Position numbers and translations under genes: made by a program
Shown here: in pieces, positions 48,481 through 57,344 of the stretch
Numbering within the stretch: the stretch's first letter is position 1
Layout of the letters: each line of letters opens with the position of its first letter
Notes under the pieces: generated by a model
Told to the model about the DNA's origin: nothing
The model's input: the letters and a program-made list of their open reading frames with translations, nothing else
Database searches by the model: none
Assembly (NCBI GenBank): GCA_964497495.1
Contig: CAZCCZ010000006.1
Span: 1 to 64,000, forward strand
Source: CAXXOK01 sp964497495
GTDB lineage: Bacteria; Bacillota; Clostridia; Christensenellales; Aristaeellaceae
Direction of reading: 5' to 3'
DNA: 64,000 nucleotides

Positions 48481-49494
48481 ATGCAACGCAAGCTGGTCGT
48501 ATCCTCCTCACCCCATCTGCGCAACGAAAGCGTTTCCACGCGTCGGCTGATGCTGGACGTGATCATCGCCATGCTGCCCACCGCGGTAGCCAGCGTGATC
48601 TACTTCGGCGGCGACGCGCTGCGGCTCATCCTCGTGGCGGTCGTCACCGCCGTGGCCGCGGAATATTTTTACCAGAAGCTGACCAAGCAGAAAACCACGG
48701 TCTCCGACCTGAGCGCCGTGGTCACCGGCATGCTGCTGGCCTTCAACCTCCCCGCCAGCGCCCCGTGGTGGATCGCCGCGGTGGGGTCGCTGATCGCCAT
48801 CGTGCTGGTCAAGCAGATGTTTGGCGGCATGGGGAATAACTTCGTGAACCCTGCGCTGGCCGCGCGCACCATCATGATGCTTTCGTGGACGTCCCTGATG
48901 GCCGCCAATGTGATGCCGCATGCCTGGCAGTGGGCCACGACCTCCGCGGATACCGTCGCCTCCGCCACGGTGGACGCGGTCGCCTCCGCCACGCCGCTTG
49001 GCGAAAGCCCGCTGCACTACACGCTGTGGCAGCTATTTTCCGGTAACGTGCCCGGAATGCTGGGCGAAACCTGCAAGCTCACGCTGATTTTGGGCGGCGT
49101 GTACCTGTTGATCCGCGGGGTGATCGACTGGCGCATCCCCGCGGCGTTCATCGGCACGGCCTTCGTGCTGTTCTGGATCCAGACCGGCTCGCTGTATTCC
49201 CCGGAAGGAACGCACAGCGTTCTGTACCAGATGCTCAGCGGCGGCCTGCTTCTGGGCGCGTTCTTCATGGCTACGGACTACGTCACCAGCCCGGTCAACC
49301 CCTGGGGGCGCGTGATCATGGGCGCAGGCTGTGCCGTGATGCTGTTCGTCATCCGCGTGTACAACAGTTCCTACCCAGAAGGCTGCTCATTCGCCATCCT
49401 GTTCATGAACGTCCTCACGCCGCTCATCGACAAAATGACGACGCCCAAGCCCTTCGGATACGTGAAGCCTGCCAAGCCCGCGAAGGAGGCGTGA
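48481..49494 (+). CDS. rnfD: Rnf electron transport complex subunit RnfD
   Basis: Membrane subunit with covalently bound FMN and part of the ion path. 337 residues with about eight to ten transmembrane segments. The flavinylation-site motif reads ASATPL at 168-173, with Thr171 the probable FMN-phosphothreonine. RnfD N-terminal SSPHLRNESVSTRRLMLDVIIAM is split here over residues 8-30. The ATG follows rnfC by 1 base. Its stop is only 2 bases before rnfE; the usual rnfG is not between them. Confidence 0.94.
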   Translation: MQRKLVVSSSPHLRNESVSTRRLMLDVIIAMLPTAVASVIYFGGDALRLILVAVVTAVAAEYFYQKLTKQKTTVSDLSAVVTGMLLAFNLPASAPWWIAAVGSLIAIVLVKQMFGGMGNNFVNPALAARTIMMLSWTSLMAANVMPHAWQWATTSADTVASATVDAVASATPLGESPLHYTLWQLFSGNVPGMLGETCKLTLILGGVYLLIRGVIDWRIPAAFIGTAFVLFWIQTGSLYSPEGTHSVLYQMLSGGLLLGAFFMATDYVTSPVNPWGRVIMGAGCAVMLFVIRVYNSSYPEGCSFAILFMNVLTPLIDKMTTPKPFGYVKPAKPAKEA

Positions 49495-49496
49495 GC

Positions 49497-50138
49497 ATGA
49501 GCGAAAAGAGAAATTTACAGGCCGTTTTCATGAACGGCATCGTGAAGGAGAACCCCACTTTCCGTCTGCTGCTGGGTATGTGCCCGACGCTGGCGATCTC
49601 CACGGCCGTGTCGCAGAGCATCGCCATGGGGCTGGCGTCCACCTTCGTGCTGGTGTTCAGCAATCTGTTCATCTCGTTGCTGCGTAACATCGTTCCGGAA
49701 CGCGTGCGCATCCCGTCCTTCGTGGTGGTCATCGCGACGTTCGTGACCATCGTGGATCTGGTGATGAAGGCCTTCGTGCCCGCCCTCAGCGCGGCGCTGG
49801 GCCTGTACATCCCGCTGATCGTGGTGAACTGCATCATCTTCGCGCGCGCCGAGTCCTTCGCGTTTAAAAACCCGCCGCTGGCCGCGCTTGCCGACGGGCT
49901 GGGCATGGGCATCGGCTTCACGCTGGCGATCACCCTGCTTTCCACCGTGCGCGAGATCATCGGCAGCGGCACCTTCCTGGGCATGCAGGTGATGCCCGCC
50001 AGCTACCATCCCATGGCGATCATCATCCGCCCTCCGGGAGGCTTCCTGATGTTGGGTCTGCTTCTGCTTATGGTCAACGCCGTATCGAAGGCCATTGAGA
50101 AGCGCAAGGCAGCCAAGACGAAGGAGGAGATCGCATGA
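49497..50138 (+). CDS. rnfE: Rnf electron transport complex subunit RnfE
   Basis: Six-helix membrane subunit homologous to NqrD. 213 residues: FMNGIVKENPTFRLLLGMCPTLAI at 12-35 by halves, then PLIVVNCIIFARAESFA, the antiparallel repeat with the paired cysteines (Cys31 region and Cys117 region) that hold a membrane Fe-S centre with RnfA. ATG 49497 with AAGGAGG 7 bases upstream; GTG 49491 is too close to that site. Overlaps rnfA (ATGA). Confidence 0.94.
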   Translation: MSEKRNLQAVFMNGIVKENPTFRLLLGMCPTLAISTAVSQSIAMGLASTFVLVFSNLFISLLRNIVPERVRIPSFVVVIATFVTIVDLVMKAFVPALSAALGLYIPLIVVNCIIFARAESFAFKNPPLAALADGLGMGIGFTLAITLLSTVREIIGSGTFLGMQVMPASYHPMAIIIRPPGGFLMLGLLLLMVNAVSKAIEKRKAAKTKEEIA

Positions 50139-50722
50139 GCACATTGCTGATCATCATCGTTGGCGGCGTGCTGGTCAACAACTTCGTCATGTCGCAGTTC
50201 CTGGGTATCTGCGCGTTTCTGGGCGTTTCTAAGAAAACGGAGACAGCGCTTGGCATGGGCATGGCGGTGACATTCGTCATGGCTATCGCCTCGCTGTTCA
50301 CCTACTTCATTCAGCGGTACCTGCTGATCCCCCTTAAACTGGAGTACATGCAGACCATCGCCTTTATCCTCGTCATCGCCGTTTTGGTGCAGACGGTGGA
50401 AGTGGTGTTAAAGAAAATCAGCCGGTCGCTGTACCAGGCGCTGGGCGTGTATCTGCCGCTGATCACCACCAACTGCGCGGTGCTTGGCGTGGCCATCAAC
50501 AACACCACCGCAGTGGCTGGGGGCTATAACCTGATCCAGTCCGTGGTCAACGGCACGGCGGGCGCGTTGGGCTTCATGCTGTCCATCGTCGCCTTCGCAG
50601 CCATCCGCGAACGGCTGGCCATTGGCAACCTGCCCAAATGGATGGATGGTTTTCCCGGCGCGCTGATCGCGGCCGGACTGATGTCCATCGCGTTCCAGGG
50701 CTTCTCCGGACTGATTCATTAA
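50135..50722 (+). CDS. rnfA: Rnf electron transport complex subunit RnfA
   Basis: Six-helix membrane subunit homologous to NqrE. 195 residues. NNFVMSQFLGICAFLGVSKK and LITTNCAVLGVAI contain the two half-sites with conserved cysteines that bridge an intramembrane Fe-S cluster with RnfE. The fold is inverted relative to RnfE. The ATG overlaps the rnfE TGA; rnfB follows after 14 bases. Confidence 0.95.
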   Translation: MSTLLIIIVGGVLVNNFVMSQFLGICAFLGVSKKTETALGMGMAVTFVMAIASLFTYFIQRYLLIPLKLEYMQTIAFILVIAVLVQTVEVVLKKISRSLYQALGVYLPLITTNCAVLGVAINNTTAVAGGYNLIQSVVNGTAGALGFMLSIVAFAAIRERLAIGNLPKWMDGFPGALIAAGLMSIAFQGFSGLIH

Positions 50723-50736
50723 GGAGGGCGAAAAGA

Positions 50737-51810
50737 ATGACCGGTATTCTCATCGGCGCGGGCGTTCTGACGGCCATCGCGCTCGTCTTCGGCCTCCTGC
50801 TGACGCTCGTTAACAATGCGTTCGCTATTCCGTCCGACCCGAAGCGGGACCAGATCCGCGAGGCGCTTCCGGGCGCGAACTGCGGCGGTTGCGGCTTCGC
50901 GGGCTGCGACGCGCTGGCGGACGCCATCGCCGCGGGTAAGGCGGCCCCCAACGCGTGCCCCGTAGGCGGGATCACGGTTGCCAAAAAGGTCGCGGAGATC
51001 ATCGGAGGCGACGCCGGAGCGGACGAGACGCGCAAGGTGGCAACCGTCGTTTGCCAGGGCACCATCGACCGCTGTAAAACAAAATTTGTATATCACGGCA
51101 TCGAGGACTGCACTGCCGCCGTGCTGGTCAACGACGGCAACCGCGCGTGTAAGTACGCCTGCCTGGGCCTGGGCACCTGCGTACGGGCCTGCAAGTTCGA
51201 CGCCATCCATATCGACGAGTATTCCAAGATCGCCGTGGTGGATACGGACAAGTGCACGGCGTGCGGCGCCTGCGTGGCGGTGTGCCCCAAGAAGGTGCTG
51301 GATCTGCAGCCCGTCACCCTGCCGGTGCGCGTGCTCTGCCGCGCGGCGGAGGAAGGCGTGCTGGTTAGCGACAACTGTAAAATCGGCTGCGTGGGCTGCG
51401 AGCTTTGTATGAAAACCTGCAAGTTCGGGGCCATCGTGATGGAAAACCATCTGCCTAAAATCGACCGCAACAAGTGCGTGGGTTGCATGATGTGCGCCGA
51501 GGTCTGCCCGACGGGCGCCATGTGGGGGGATTTCGACAACCGCCACATCGCGCTGATCGACCGCGACCTGTGCATCGGCTGCGGCATCTGTAAAAAAACC
51601 TGCCAGTTCGAGGCCATTTCCGGCGAGCGCAAGAGCGTGCACGAGATCAACGAAGCCTGCACCGGCTGCGGGCAGTGCGTTCCCAAGTGCCCCAAGAAAG
51701 CCATCACCCTGCCCGTACGGCAGCACGTGCGCGACGCCAACGCCAAGATAGGCACGTCCGAAACCGTGGCCGCGGTTCCTAAAGACGAAACGCCGGAATC
51801 GAAGGCGTAA
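50737..51810 (+). CDS. rnfB: Rnf electron transport complex subunit RnfB, long Fe-S form
   Basis: Ferredoxin-accepting subunit. 357 residues: an N-terminal membrane anchor (about 4-25), the NCGGCGFAGCDALADAI Fe-S domain, then six further cysteine clusters of ferredoxin type (CKYACLGLGTCVRAC; CTACGACVAVCPKK; CKIGCVGCELCMKTC; CVGCMMCAEVCP; CIGCGICKKTC; CTGCGQCVPKCP). Proteobacterial RnfB has only two such ferredoxin clusters; the long form is known in acetogenic and other Clostridia. AAGGAGGG lies 8 bases before the ATG. Last gene of the operon. Confidence 0.95.
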   Translation: MTGILIGAGVLTAIALVFGLLLTLVNNAFAIPSDPKRDQIREALPGANCGGCGFAGCDALADAIAAGKAAPNACPVGGITVAKKVAEIIGGDAGADETRKVATVVCQGTIDRCKTKFVYHGIEDCTAAVLVNDGNRACKYACLGLGTCVRACKFDAIHIDEYSKIAVVDTDKCTACGACVAVCPKKVLDLQPVTLPVRVLCRAAEEGVLVSDNCKIGCVGCELCMKTCKFGAIVMENHLPKIDRNKCVGCMMCAEVCPTGAMWGDFDNRHIALIDRDLCIGCGICKKTCQFEAISGERKSVHEINEACTGCGQCVPKCPKKAITLPVRQHVRDANAKIGTSETVAAVPKDETPESKA

Positions 51811-51812
51811 TC

Positions 51813-51841
51813 TGGAAAAACGAGCGCATCTGGAATACAAT
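51813..51841 (+). promoter_or_regulatory. Promoter of proC-rnhA
   Basis: TGGAAA (51813-51818), 17-base spacer, TACAAT (51836-51841), 40 bases before proC. Confidence 0.55.
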
Positions 51842-51880
51842 TCACGATCAACCGGCCACGCGTGCAAGGAGGGAACGAAC

Positions 51881-52696
51881 ATGAAACTCGGCTTTATCGG
51901 CGCCGGCAATATGGCGACCGCCATCCTTCACGGCGTGCTGGAAAGCGGCTTTCTCGAACCCGGAGAGATCGCGGTGTACGACGTGAACGTGGCACAGAGC
52001 GAAAAGTTCGCGGCGGGCAAGCCGATCCGCATCGCGGAAACGCAGGAAGAGCTGGTAAACGCCTGCGACCGCGTGTTGCTAGCGGTGAAACCCGTTTACA
52101 TGGAGGCGGTGCTGAAGAAAGCGCGCCCCATGGCGGCCGGGAAGGATTTCATTTCCATCGCAGCGGGCTGGACGTTCGCCATGCTCACGGCGATCCTGAA
52201 CGGGGAAAGCGGCGCGCGCGTGCTGCGCGTGATGCCAAACACCCCGGCCATGGTGGGCGAGGGCTTCACCGCGATCTGCGAACAGACGACGCTGACCAGC
52301 GAATCCTTTGAATGGGCGATGGGCCTTTTCGCCACGCTGGGCGAGGTGGCGGTGCTGCCGGAAAGCCAGTTCGACGCCGTGGTGGCGCTGACGGGCAGCA
52401 GCCCCGCTTACGTGTTCATGTTCATCGAAGCCATGGCGGACGCCGCCGTAGCGCTCGGCATCCCGCGCGCGATGGCCTACCGTGCGGCGGCGCAGGCCGT
52501 GCTGGGTTCGGCCCGCATGGTACTGGAAACGGGCGAGCACCCGGCCTCCCTCAAGGACAAGGTGTGCTCGCCCGGCGGCACCACCATCGAGGCGGTGGCT
52601 TCCCTGGAACGGGACGGTTTCCGCAGCGCCGTGATCGACGCCATGCTCGCCTGCGCGGAGAAAAGCCGCAGCCTGAGCGAAAAGCCGAAGGCATAA
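51881..52696 (+). CDS. proC: Pyrroline-5-carboxylate reductase
   Basis: Last step of proline synthesis: NAD(P)H reduction of pyrroline 5-carboxylate. 271 residues: N-terminal IGAGNMATAILHGVL, central VLRVMPNTPAMVGEG, and the C-terminal signature ALTGSSPAYVFMFIEAMADAAV with DKVCSPGGTTIEAV. AAGGAGGGA precedes the ATG. proA and proB are not adjacent. Confidence 0.96.
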   Translation: MKLGFIGAGNMATAILHGVLESGFLEPGEIAVYDVNVAQSEKFAAGKPIRIAETQEELVNACDRVLLAVKPVYMEAVLKKARPMAAGKDFISIAAGWTFAMLTAILNGESGARVLRVMPNTPAMVGEGFTAICEQTTLTSESFEWAMGLFATLGEVAVLPESQFDAVVALTGSSPAYVFMFIEAMADAAVALGIPRAMAYRAAAQAVLGSARMVLETGEHPASLKDKVCSPGGTTIEAVASLERDGFRSAVIDAMLACAEKSRSLSEKPKA

Positions 52697-52705
52697 GGAG
52701 TTTTC

Positions 52706-53251
52706 ATGACACAGACGGCCGAGAAACCGCTGAAAAAGGTGCAACTGTATACGGACGGAGCCTGCTCCGGCAACCCGGGACCGGGCGGATGGGGCGCGAT
52801 CCTCAGTTTCAACGGCAACACCAAAGAGCTTTCGGGCCATATGCCCGGCACCACCAACAACCGCATGGAGCTTTTCGCGGTCATCAGCGGCCTTGGCGCG
52901 CTTAAAGAACCCTGCGAGGTGGACGTGTATTCCGACTCGGCCTATACCGTCAACGCCTTTCGGCAGCACTGGATCGACAACTGGCAGCAAAACGGCTGGC
53001 TGACCAGCGAGAAGAAGCCGGTGGAAAACGGCGACCTGTGGAAACTGCTGTTGCAGATCATCCGCGCGAAAAAGCACCGGGTCACGTTCCACAAGGTGAA
53101 GGGCCACGCGGACGACCCGCTCAACATCCGCTGCGACGAACTGGCGCGCGCGGCCATACAGGAATACCGGCGCATGAACGGCGAGGCGGAAAACGACGCG
53201 CAGGCCGAAAAGACGCTGCCGCAGGGGAAGCCCGCAGGTGAAAAGTTGTAA
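52706..53251 (+). CDS. rnhA: Ribonuclease HI
   Basis: Degrades the RNA strand of RNA-DNA hybrids. 181 residues. The four catalytic carboxylates are in YTDGACSGNPGPGGWG, NRMELFAVI, VYSDSAYTVN and KGHADDPLNIRCDELA. A hydrophilic tail of about 25 residues (QAEKTLPQGKPAGEKL) extends beyond the usual length. AAGGAG precedes the ATG; it follows proC by 9 bases. Confidence 0.95.
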   Translation: MTQTAEKPLKKVQLYTDGACSGNPGPGGWGAILSFNGNTKELSGHMPGTTNNRMELFAVISGLGALKEPCEVDVYSDSAYTVNAFRQHWIDNWQQNGWLTSEKKPVENGDLWKLLLQIIRAKKHRVTFHKVKGHADDPLNIRCDELARAAIQEYRRMNGEAENDAQAEKTLPQGKPAGEKL

Positions 53252-53277
53252 ATTCTTCAAGGATATCGAGAATAACG

Positions 53278-53313
53278 GGCAACGGGCGCGTTGAGGCGCA
53301 ACCGTTGCCTTTT
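53278..53313 (+). terminator. Terminator after rnhA
   Basis: GGCAACGG (53278-53285) pairs with CCGTTGCC (53302-53309), with an inner GCGC pairing, then TTTT. Confidence 0.8.
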
Positions 53314-53412
53314 CCTTTCCGGCGGGCCTTCTTCGGCGCCGCGGAAGGGGAGAAACGCTTGCGGCGTCGGCAAGACCTCGTGAAAAAGCACGCTGAAAAC
53401 GCAAACCGGTTA

Positions 53413-53441
53413 TGGACATTTACGCTCGGTTATGTTACAAT
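53413..53441 (+). promoter_or_regulatory. Promoter of the SpoIID/SH3 gene
   Basis: TGGACA (53413-53418), 17-base spacer, TG-t-TACAAT (extended -10, TACAAT at 53436-53441), 51 bases before the ATG. Confidence 0.7.
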
Positions 53442-53492
53442 CGAAATAATTACGAAAGTGTTAAGTATAACGACTGCGCCGGAGGGCTGCCC

Positions 53493-56400
53493 ATGCGGAG
53501 TAAGGCAGGAAACGCTTTCCAGAGGGGGCTTGGGGTCGCGCTGACCCTGTGCCTTGCTTTCCAGCTTCCGCTGTCCGCCCGCGCCTCATCCGTTTCCGAC
53601 GTTGCGGTGGAGGCCGCTTCGTATACCACGGCGTCCGCCGCGGTGGACGGCATGGTGCGCGTGTACCTTTCCTCGCTGGGAAGCCCGACCACGCTGACGC
53701 TGACCGTGGCGGGCAACTACACGCTGAGCACGGGGGCGTCGCTGGCCAGCGGGGAGACGCTCACCATCGGGTTCAACAGTTCGTCCGGCGCGATCACGCT
53801 GACCAGAAACGGCGTGAAGACCGGCATGGGCACCTCGTTTTCCATCCTCAGGCACAGCACCGGAGGCACCAACGGCATTACGATTTCACAGGCCCGCAAG
53901 CCGGGCAACCCCTACCCGGGGGACGTGGCCTTCCGCGCCGTTTACCAGAGCGGCGGATACTACAAGCTCTATACCATCGTCAACGTATACATCGAAAACT
54001 ATCTGTACGGCGTACTGCCCTACGAAATCGGCAGCGGCGCGCCCGCCGAGGCGCTGAAGGCGCAGGCCGTGGCTGCTCGCACCTATACCGTGCGCATGAT
54101 GAACAGCCGCGCCTCCGGCTACTACGACGTGGTGGATACCACCGGCGACCAGACCTACAACGGCACGCCTTCCGGGTGCGCTTCCTGCACGGCGGCGGTG
54201 GACGCCACCAAGGGCGTCGTGTTGAAAAACGGCGGTTCCTACACGGCCACCTACTACTCCGCGTCCAACGGCGGGCAGACCGAATCCATCCGCAACATCT
54301 GGGGTACCACCGGATGCGACTATCTGGACGTTCACGACGATCCCTTCGATTACGCCAACCCGGACAGCACCGTAAAGAAGGCTACGGTTTACGCGAACTG
54401 TGCCAGCTCCAATAATAACTCGTCCCTGATGGCGCTGCTGAAAACCAAGGCGGTCACGGCGCTGGCTTCCGCCGGGTACGCCGCCACCGGCGGCAACACG
54501 TCGCTGACGACGATAAAAAGCATCGTGGCGCACACGCCCAAATACGCCTCCCCGAGCAGGCTTTATACCAAAATGGATTTCTCGCTCACCGCCGCCACGG
54601 TCAACGCGGCGGGTTCCTCCGTTACCGCTTCGGTCACCGTGACCTGCGGCATCTTCACCGAACTGGAAAGCCTGCTTTCCATGAGCATCCAATCCGGCAG
54701 CAACGAGCTGTGGACGGTCGTGAAAGGCGCGAACACCTTTACGCTGGAAGCGCGGCGGTACGGCCACGGGCTGGGCCTCAGCCAGCGCGGCGCGATATAC
54801 ATGGGCAGGCTCGGTTATACGTACGACGATATTTTGGGCTTTTACTATCCGGGCTGCACGCGCGTGGGCACCACGTTCACCAATACCATTTTGGCGGCGG
54901 ATTCCACCGAGGAGATCACCACCGAGGAGACGTCCGTGGATATTGGCGACGAAGATGCGGACGGCAGCGCCTGCACCGCGGTGGTCAAGCTGGCTTCCAG
55001 CACGGGCACGCTGGCCATACGCGGCAGCAAATCCGACTCCGGTTCCATCCTGGGGGTACTGTCCAACAGCTCCCGCGTCACGGTATATGCGGGCGACGGC
55101 ACGTGGTGCCTGATCAAGTTCGGCGCGATCGTAGGCTACGTGCCGTTCTCCGCGCTGACCGTGACCGGCACCGTTCCGGAAAGCTCAGACATGAGCGTAA
55201 CCGCCATTGCCGGTTTCGCCACCGTCACGGCCAGCACCTACCTGAACCTGCGCGAATCGGGCAGCTATTCCGCAGGCGTCGTATCCACCGCGCCCGGCGG
55301 GGCCGTGCTGACGGTGCTCAGTAAAACGTCCTCGTGGGCGTATGTCCAGTACGGAACGACCGTCGCCTACGCGTGCGCGGATTTCCTCTCCTACTCGGAT
55401 ACCTATCCGGGCGCGGCGGTCAGCTCCGGTTCCACCACCGCCACCGTAACCACGGAAGACGATGCGGGAACGGCCCTGCGGGCGACCGCCAGCACCGACG
55501 GCGAGGTGCTGGCGATGCTGGCCGAGGGCGCGGTCGTGACCGTGACGAACGACGACGGTTCCTGGGCCGCCGTAACCTGCAACGGCGTAGCCGGGTACGT
55601 GCTTTCCGGCTGTCTGACGCCGGGCGACGGAACGGATGGCACAGACGGTACTTCGGACGACACGCCGGACGGTACCGACACTGCGGGCCTGACGGCCGTC
55701 GTCGCCACGCAGAGCGGCTCGCTCAACATGCGCAGCGAGGCCCGCGCGGGCAGCACCATCCTGACCACGATACCCAAAGGCGCGGCCGTCACCGTGACGG
55801 CGAAGGGGGAAACGTGGTGCGCCGTCACGTACAACGGTTACGCCGGATACGTGATGACCGTCTATTTGCAACTGGGCGGTAATCATACCGCGCAGGACGA
55901 TACCACCGAGACCACGGCGACGGTTACCACGGAATCCGGCTCCCTGAACCTGCGGCAGTTACCGAAGACCGGCAGCACGATCCTGGCCGCCATCCCGCGG
56001 CTGGCCACGGTGACCGTGCATACCCGCGGCGCGGAATGGTGCTCCGTCAACTACAACGGCGTCGAAGGCTACGTGATGACGGTATTCCTGACCATCGCGG
56101 AAACTGTGCAGGAAACGCCGACGGATACGCCCTCGCCCTCGCCCAGCGGAACCCCGACGGATACGCCGCTGCCCGGCGAAGCGCCGACGGATACGCCCCC
56201 GGCGAGCGTAACCCCGACGGATACGCCTTCGCCCTCGCCCAGCGCGACGCCGACGGATACACCCCCGCCGGACGACGTTTCCGCGGACGGACCCGGCGTG
56301 CTGACCGCCGTCGTCTCCACGGATTCCGGGTCCCTCAACCTCCGCACGGACATGCTGCCGGGCAGCCGGGTGCTTACCCGCATCCCCAGCGGCACGACCA

Positions 56401-57344
56401 TTACGATCCTCCAGAAGCTGTCGGCGTGGAGCCTGACCACCTACGGCGTGTACATCGGCTACGTGATGAACAGTTATCTCACGTTCCGTACCGACCCGGT
56501 ACCGGCCGTTTCGGATTCCGGCACCGCCACCGTAGTAACGGCCTCCGGTTCGCTTAACCTGCGGGCAAGCGCTTCCACAGGCGCGGATATTCTTACCACG
56601 ATTCCCCGGCTGGCGACCGTTACGGTGCTCACCCGGGGGGATGACTGGTGCCAGGTTGCGTACGGCGCATACGGCGGTTACGTGCAGACGGCCTTCCTCT
56701 CCTTTGCGGGCAGCACGGGCGATACGGGGAATGCGGACAGCACGGAAGATACGGACGGGGCCGACGCATCCGCGACGGTTACCGCGTGGGTATACACGGC
56801 GTCCGGATCGCTGAATCTGCGCGCGTCCGCTTCCTCCTCGGCGCAGGTTTTAACCGCCATCCCGAGGCTGGCGCAGGTGACGCTGCTTTCGCAGGACGTC
56901 ACATGGTGCAGGCTTTCCTACGGCGGGTATACCGGCTATGCCATGACCGCTTACCTGACTACCGTAAAACCTGCTGAATTAACGGTTGGCGGCGATACGG
57001 AAACCGCAGCGCCGACGGCGGGTGCGACGCAGGAGCCTACGCAGCCTGCAACCACCGGCACGCCGGAGCCTACGATTACGAACACGCCGACCCCCGCGGG
57101 GACCGTCGCGGAGGACCCGACCCTCGCCGCGCCGGAAAACGTGCTGCTGGCGCAGGTCACGCCGCCGGACAGCGCGGCCACGCTGTCCCTGTGGGCAAGC
57201 TGCACCGAGCAGACCGGTTGGCTGATGGATATGATCCAGCTCACGCAGGTCACGGTCGTGCGCAAGGGGGATACCTGGTGCGAAGTGAACTATTACGGCC
57301 AGATCGGGTTCTGCCTGACTAAGGGGCTGACGATGCTTGAATGA
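53493..57344 (+). CDS. Secreted SpoIID/LytB-domain protein with about nine SH3-like repeats
   Basis: 1283-residue exported protein. Signal peptide about 1-32 (basic start, hydrophobic core, SARASS). SpoIID/LytB domain about 130-470: YGVLPYEIG (Glu near 179, catalytic position in this lytic transglycosylase family), ALKAQAVAARTY, and YGHGLGLSQRGA near 422. Then eight bacterial SH3 domains of about 65-95 residues, each with a SLNLR-like strand and a W-C-V-Y-G-GYV end, plus a degenerate ninth at the C-terminus. A Thr/Pro linker (about 876-930) is encoded by short repeats. GGAGGG precedes ATG 53493. Probably binds and remodels peptidoglycan; not proof of sporulation. Confidence 0.9.
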   Translation: MRSKAGNAFQRGLGVALTLCLAFQLPLSARASSVSDVAVEAASYTTASAAVDGMVRVYLSSLGSPTTLTLTVAGNYTLSTGASLASGETLTIGFNSSSGAITLTRNGVKTGMGTSFSILRHSTGGTNGITISQARKPGNPYPGDVAFRAVYQSGGYYKLYTIVNVYIENYLYGVLPYEIGSGAPAEALKAQAVAARTYTVRMMNSRASGYYDVVDTTGDQTYNGTPSGCASCTAAVDATKGVVLKNGGSYTATYYSASNGGQTESIRNIWGTTGCDYLDVHDDPFDYANPDSTVKKATVYANCASSNNNSSLMALLKTKAVTALASAGYAATGGNTSLTTIKSIVAHTPKYASPSRLYTKMDFSLTAATVNAAGSSVTASVTVTCGIFTELESLLSMSIQSGSNELWTVVKGANTFTLEARRYGHGLGLSQRGAIYMGRLGYTYDDILGFYYPGCTRVGTTFTNTILAADSTEEITTEETSVDIGDEDADGSACTAVVKLASSTGTLAIRGSKSDSGSILGVLSNSSRVTVYAGDGTWCLIKFGAIVGYVPFSALTVTGTVPESSDMSVTAIAGFATVTASTYLNLRESGSYSAGVVSTAPGGAVLTVLSKTSSWAYVQYGTTVAYACADFLSYSDTYPGAAVSSGSTTATVTTEDDAGTALRATASTDGEVLAMLAEGAVVTVTNDDGSWAAVTCNGVAGYVLSGCLTPGDGTDGTDGTSDDTPDGTDTAGLTAVVATQSGSLNMRSEARAGSTILTTIPKGAAVTVTAKGETWCAVTYNGYAGYVMTVYLQLGGNHTAQDDTTETTATVTTESGSLNLRQLPKTGSTILAAIPRLATVTVHTRGAEWCSVNYNGVEGYVMTVFLTIAETVQETPTDTPSPSPSGTPTDTPLPGEAPTDTPPASVTPTDTPSPSPSATPTDTPPPDDVSADGPGVLTAVVSTDSGSLNLRTDMLPGSRVLTRIPSGTTITILQKLSAWSLTTYGVYIGYVMNSYLTFRTDPVPAVSDSGTATVVTASGSLNLRASASTGADILTTIPRLATVTVLTRGDDWCQVAYGAYGGYVQTAFLSFAGSTGDTGNADSTEDTDGADASATVTAWVYTASGSLNLRASASSSAQVLTAIPRLAQVTLLSQDVTWCRLSYGGYTGYAMTAYLTTVKPAELTVGGDTETAAPTAGATQEPTQPATTGTPEPTITNTPTPAGTVAEDPTLAAPENVLLAQVTPPDSAATLSLWASCTEQTGWLMDMIQLTQVTVVRKGDTWCEVNYYGQIGFCLTKGLTMLE
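56118..56263 (+). repeat. Intragenic repeats coding a PTDTP linker
   Basis: Five copies of CCGACGGATACGCC (the last with ACACC) start at 56118, 56154, 56184, 56214 and 56250: spacings 36, 30, 30, 36. All are multiples of 3, so copy-number change keeps the frame. Encodes the PTDTP-rich hinge between SH3 repeats 5 and 6. Confidence 0.85.

Noticed and set aside
53493..57344. SpoIID domain as proof of sporulation
   Set aside because: SpoIID/LytB domains occur in non-sporulation wall proteins; the SH3 array and the absence of other spo genes argue against it.
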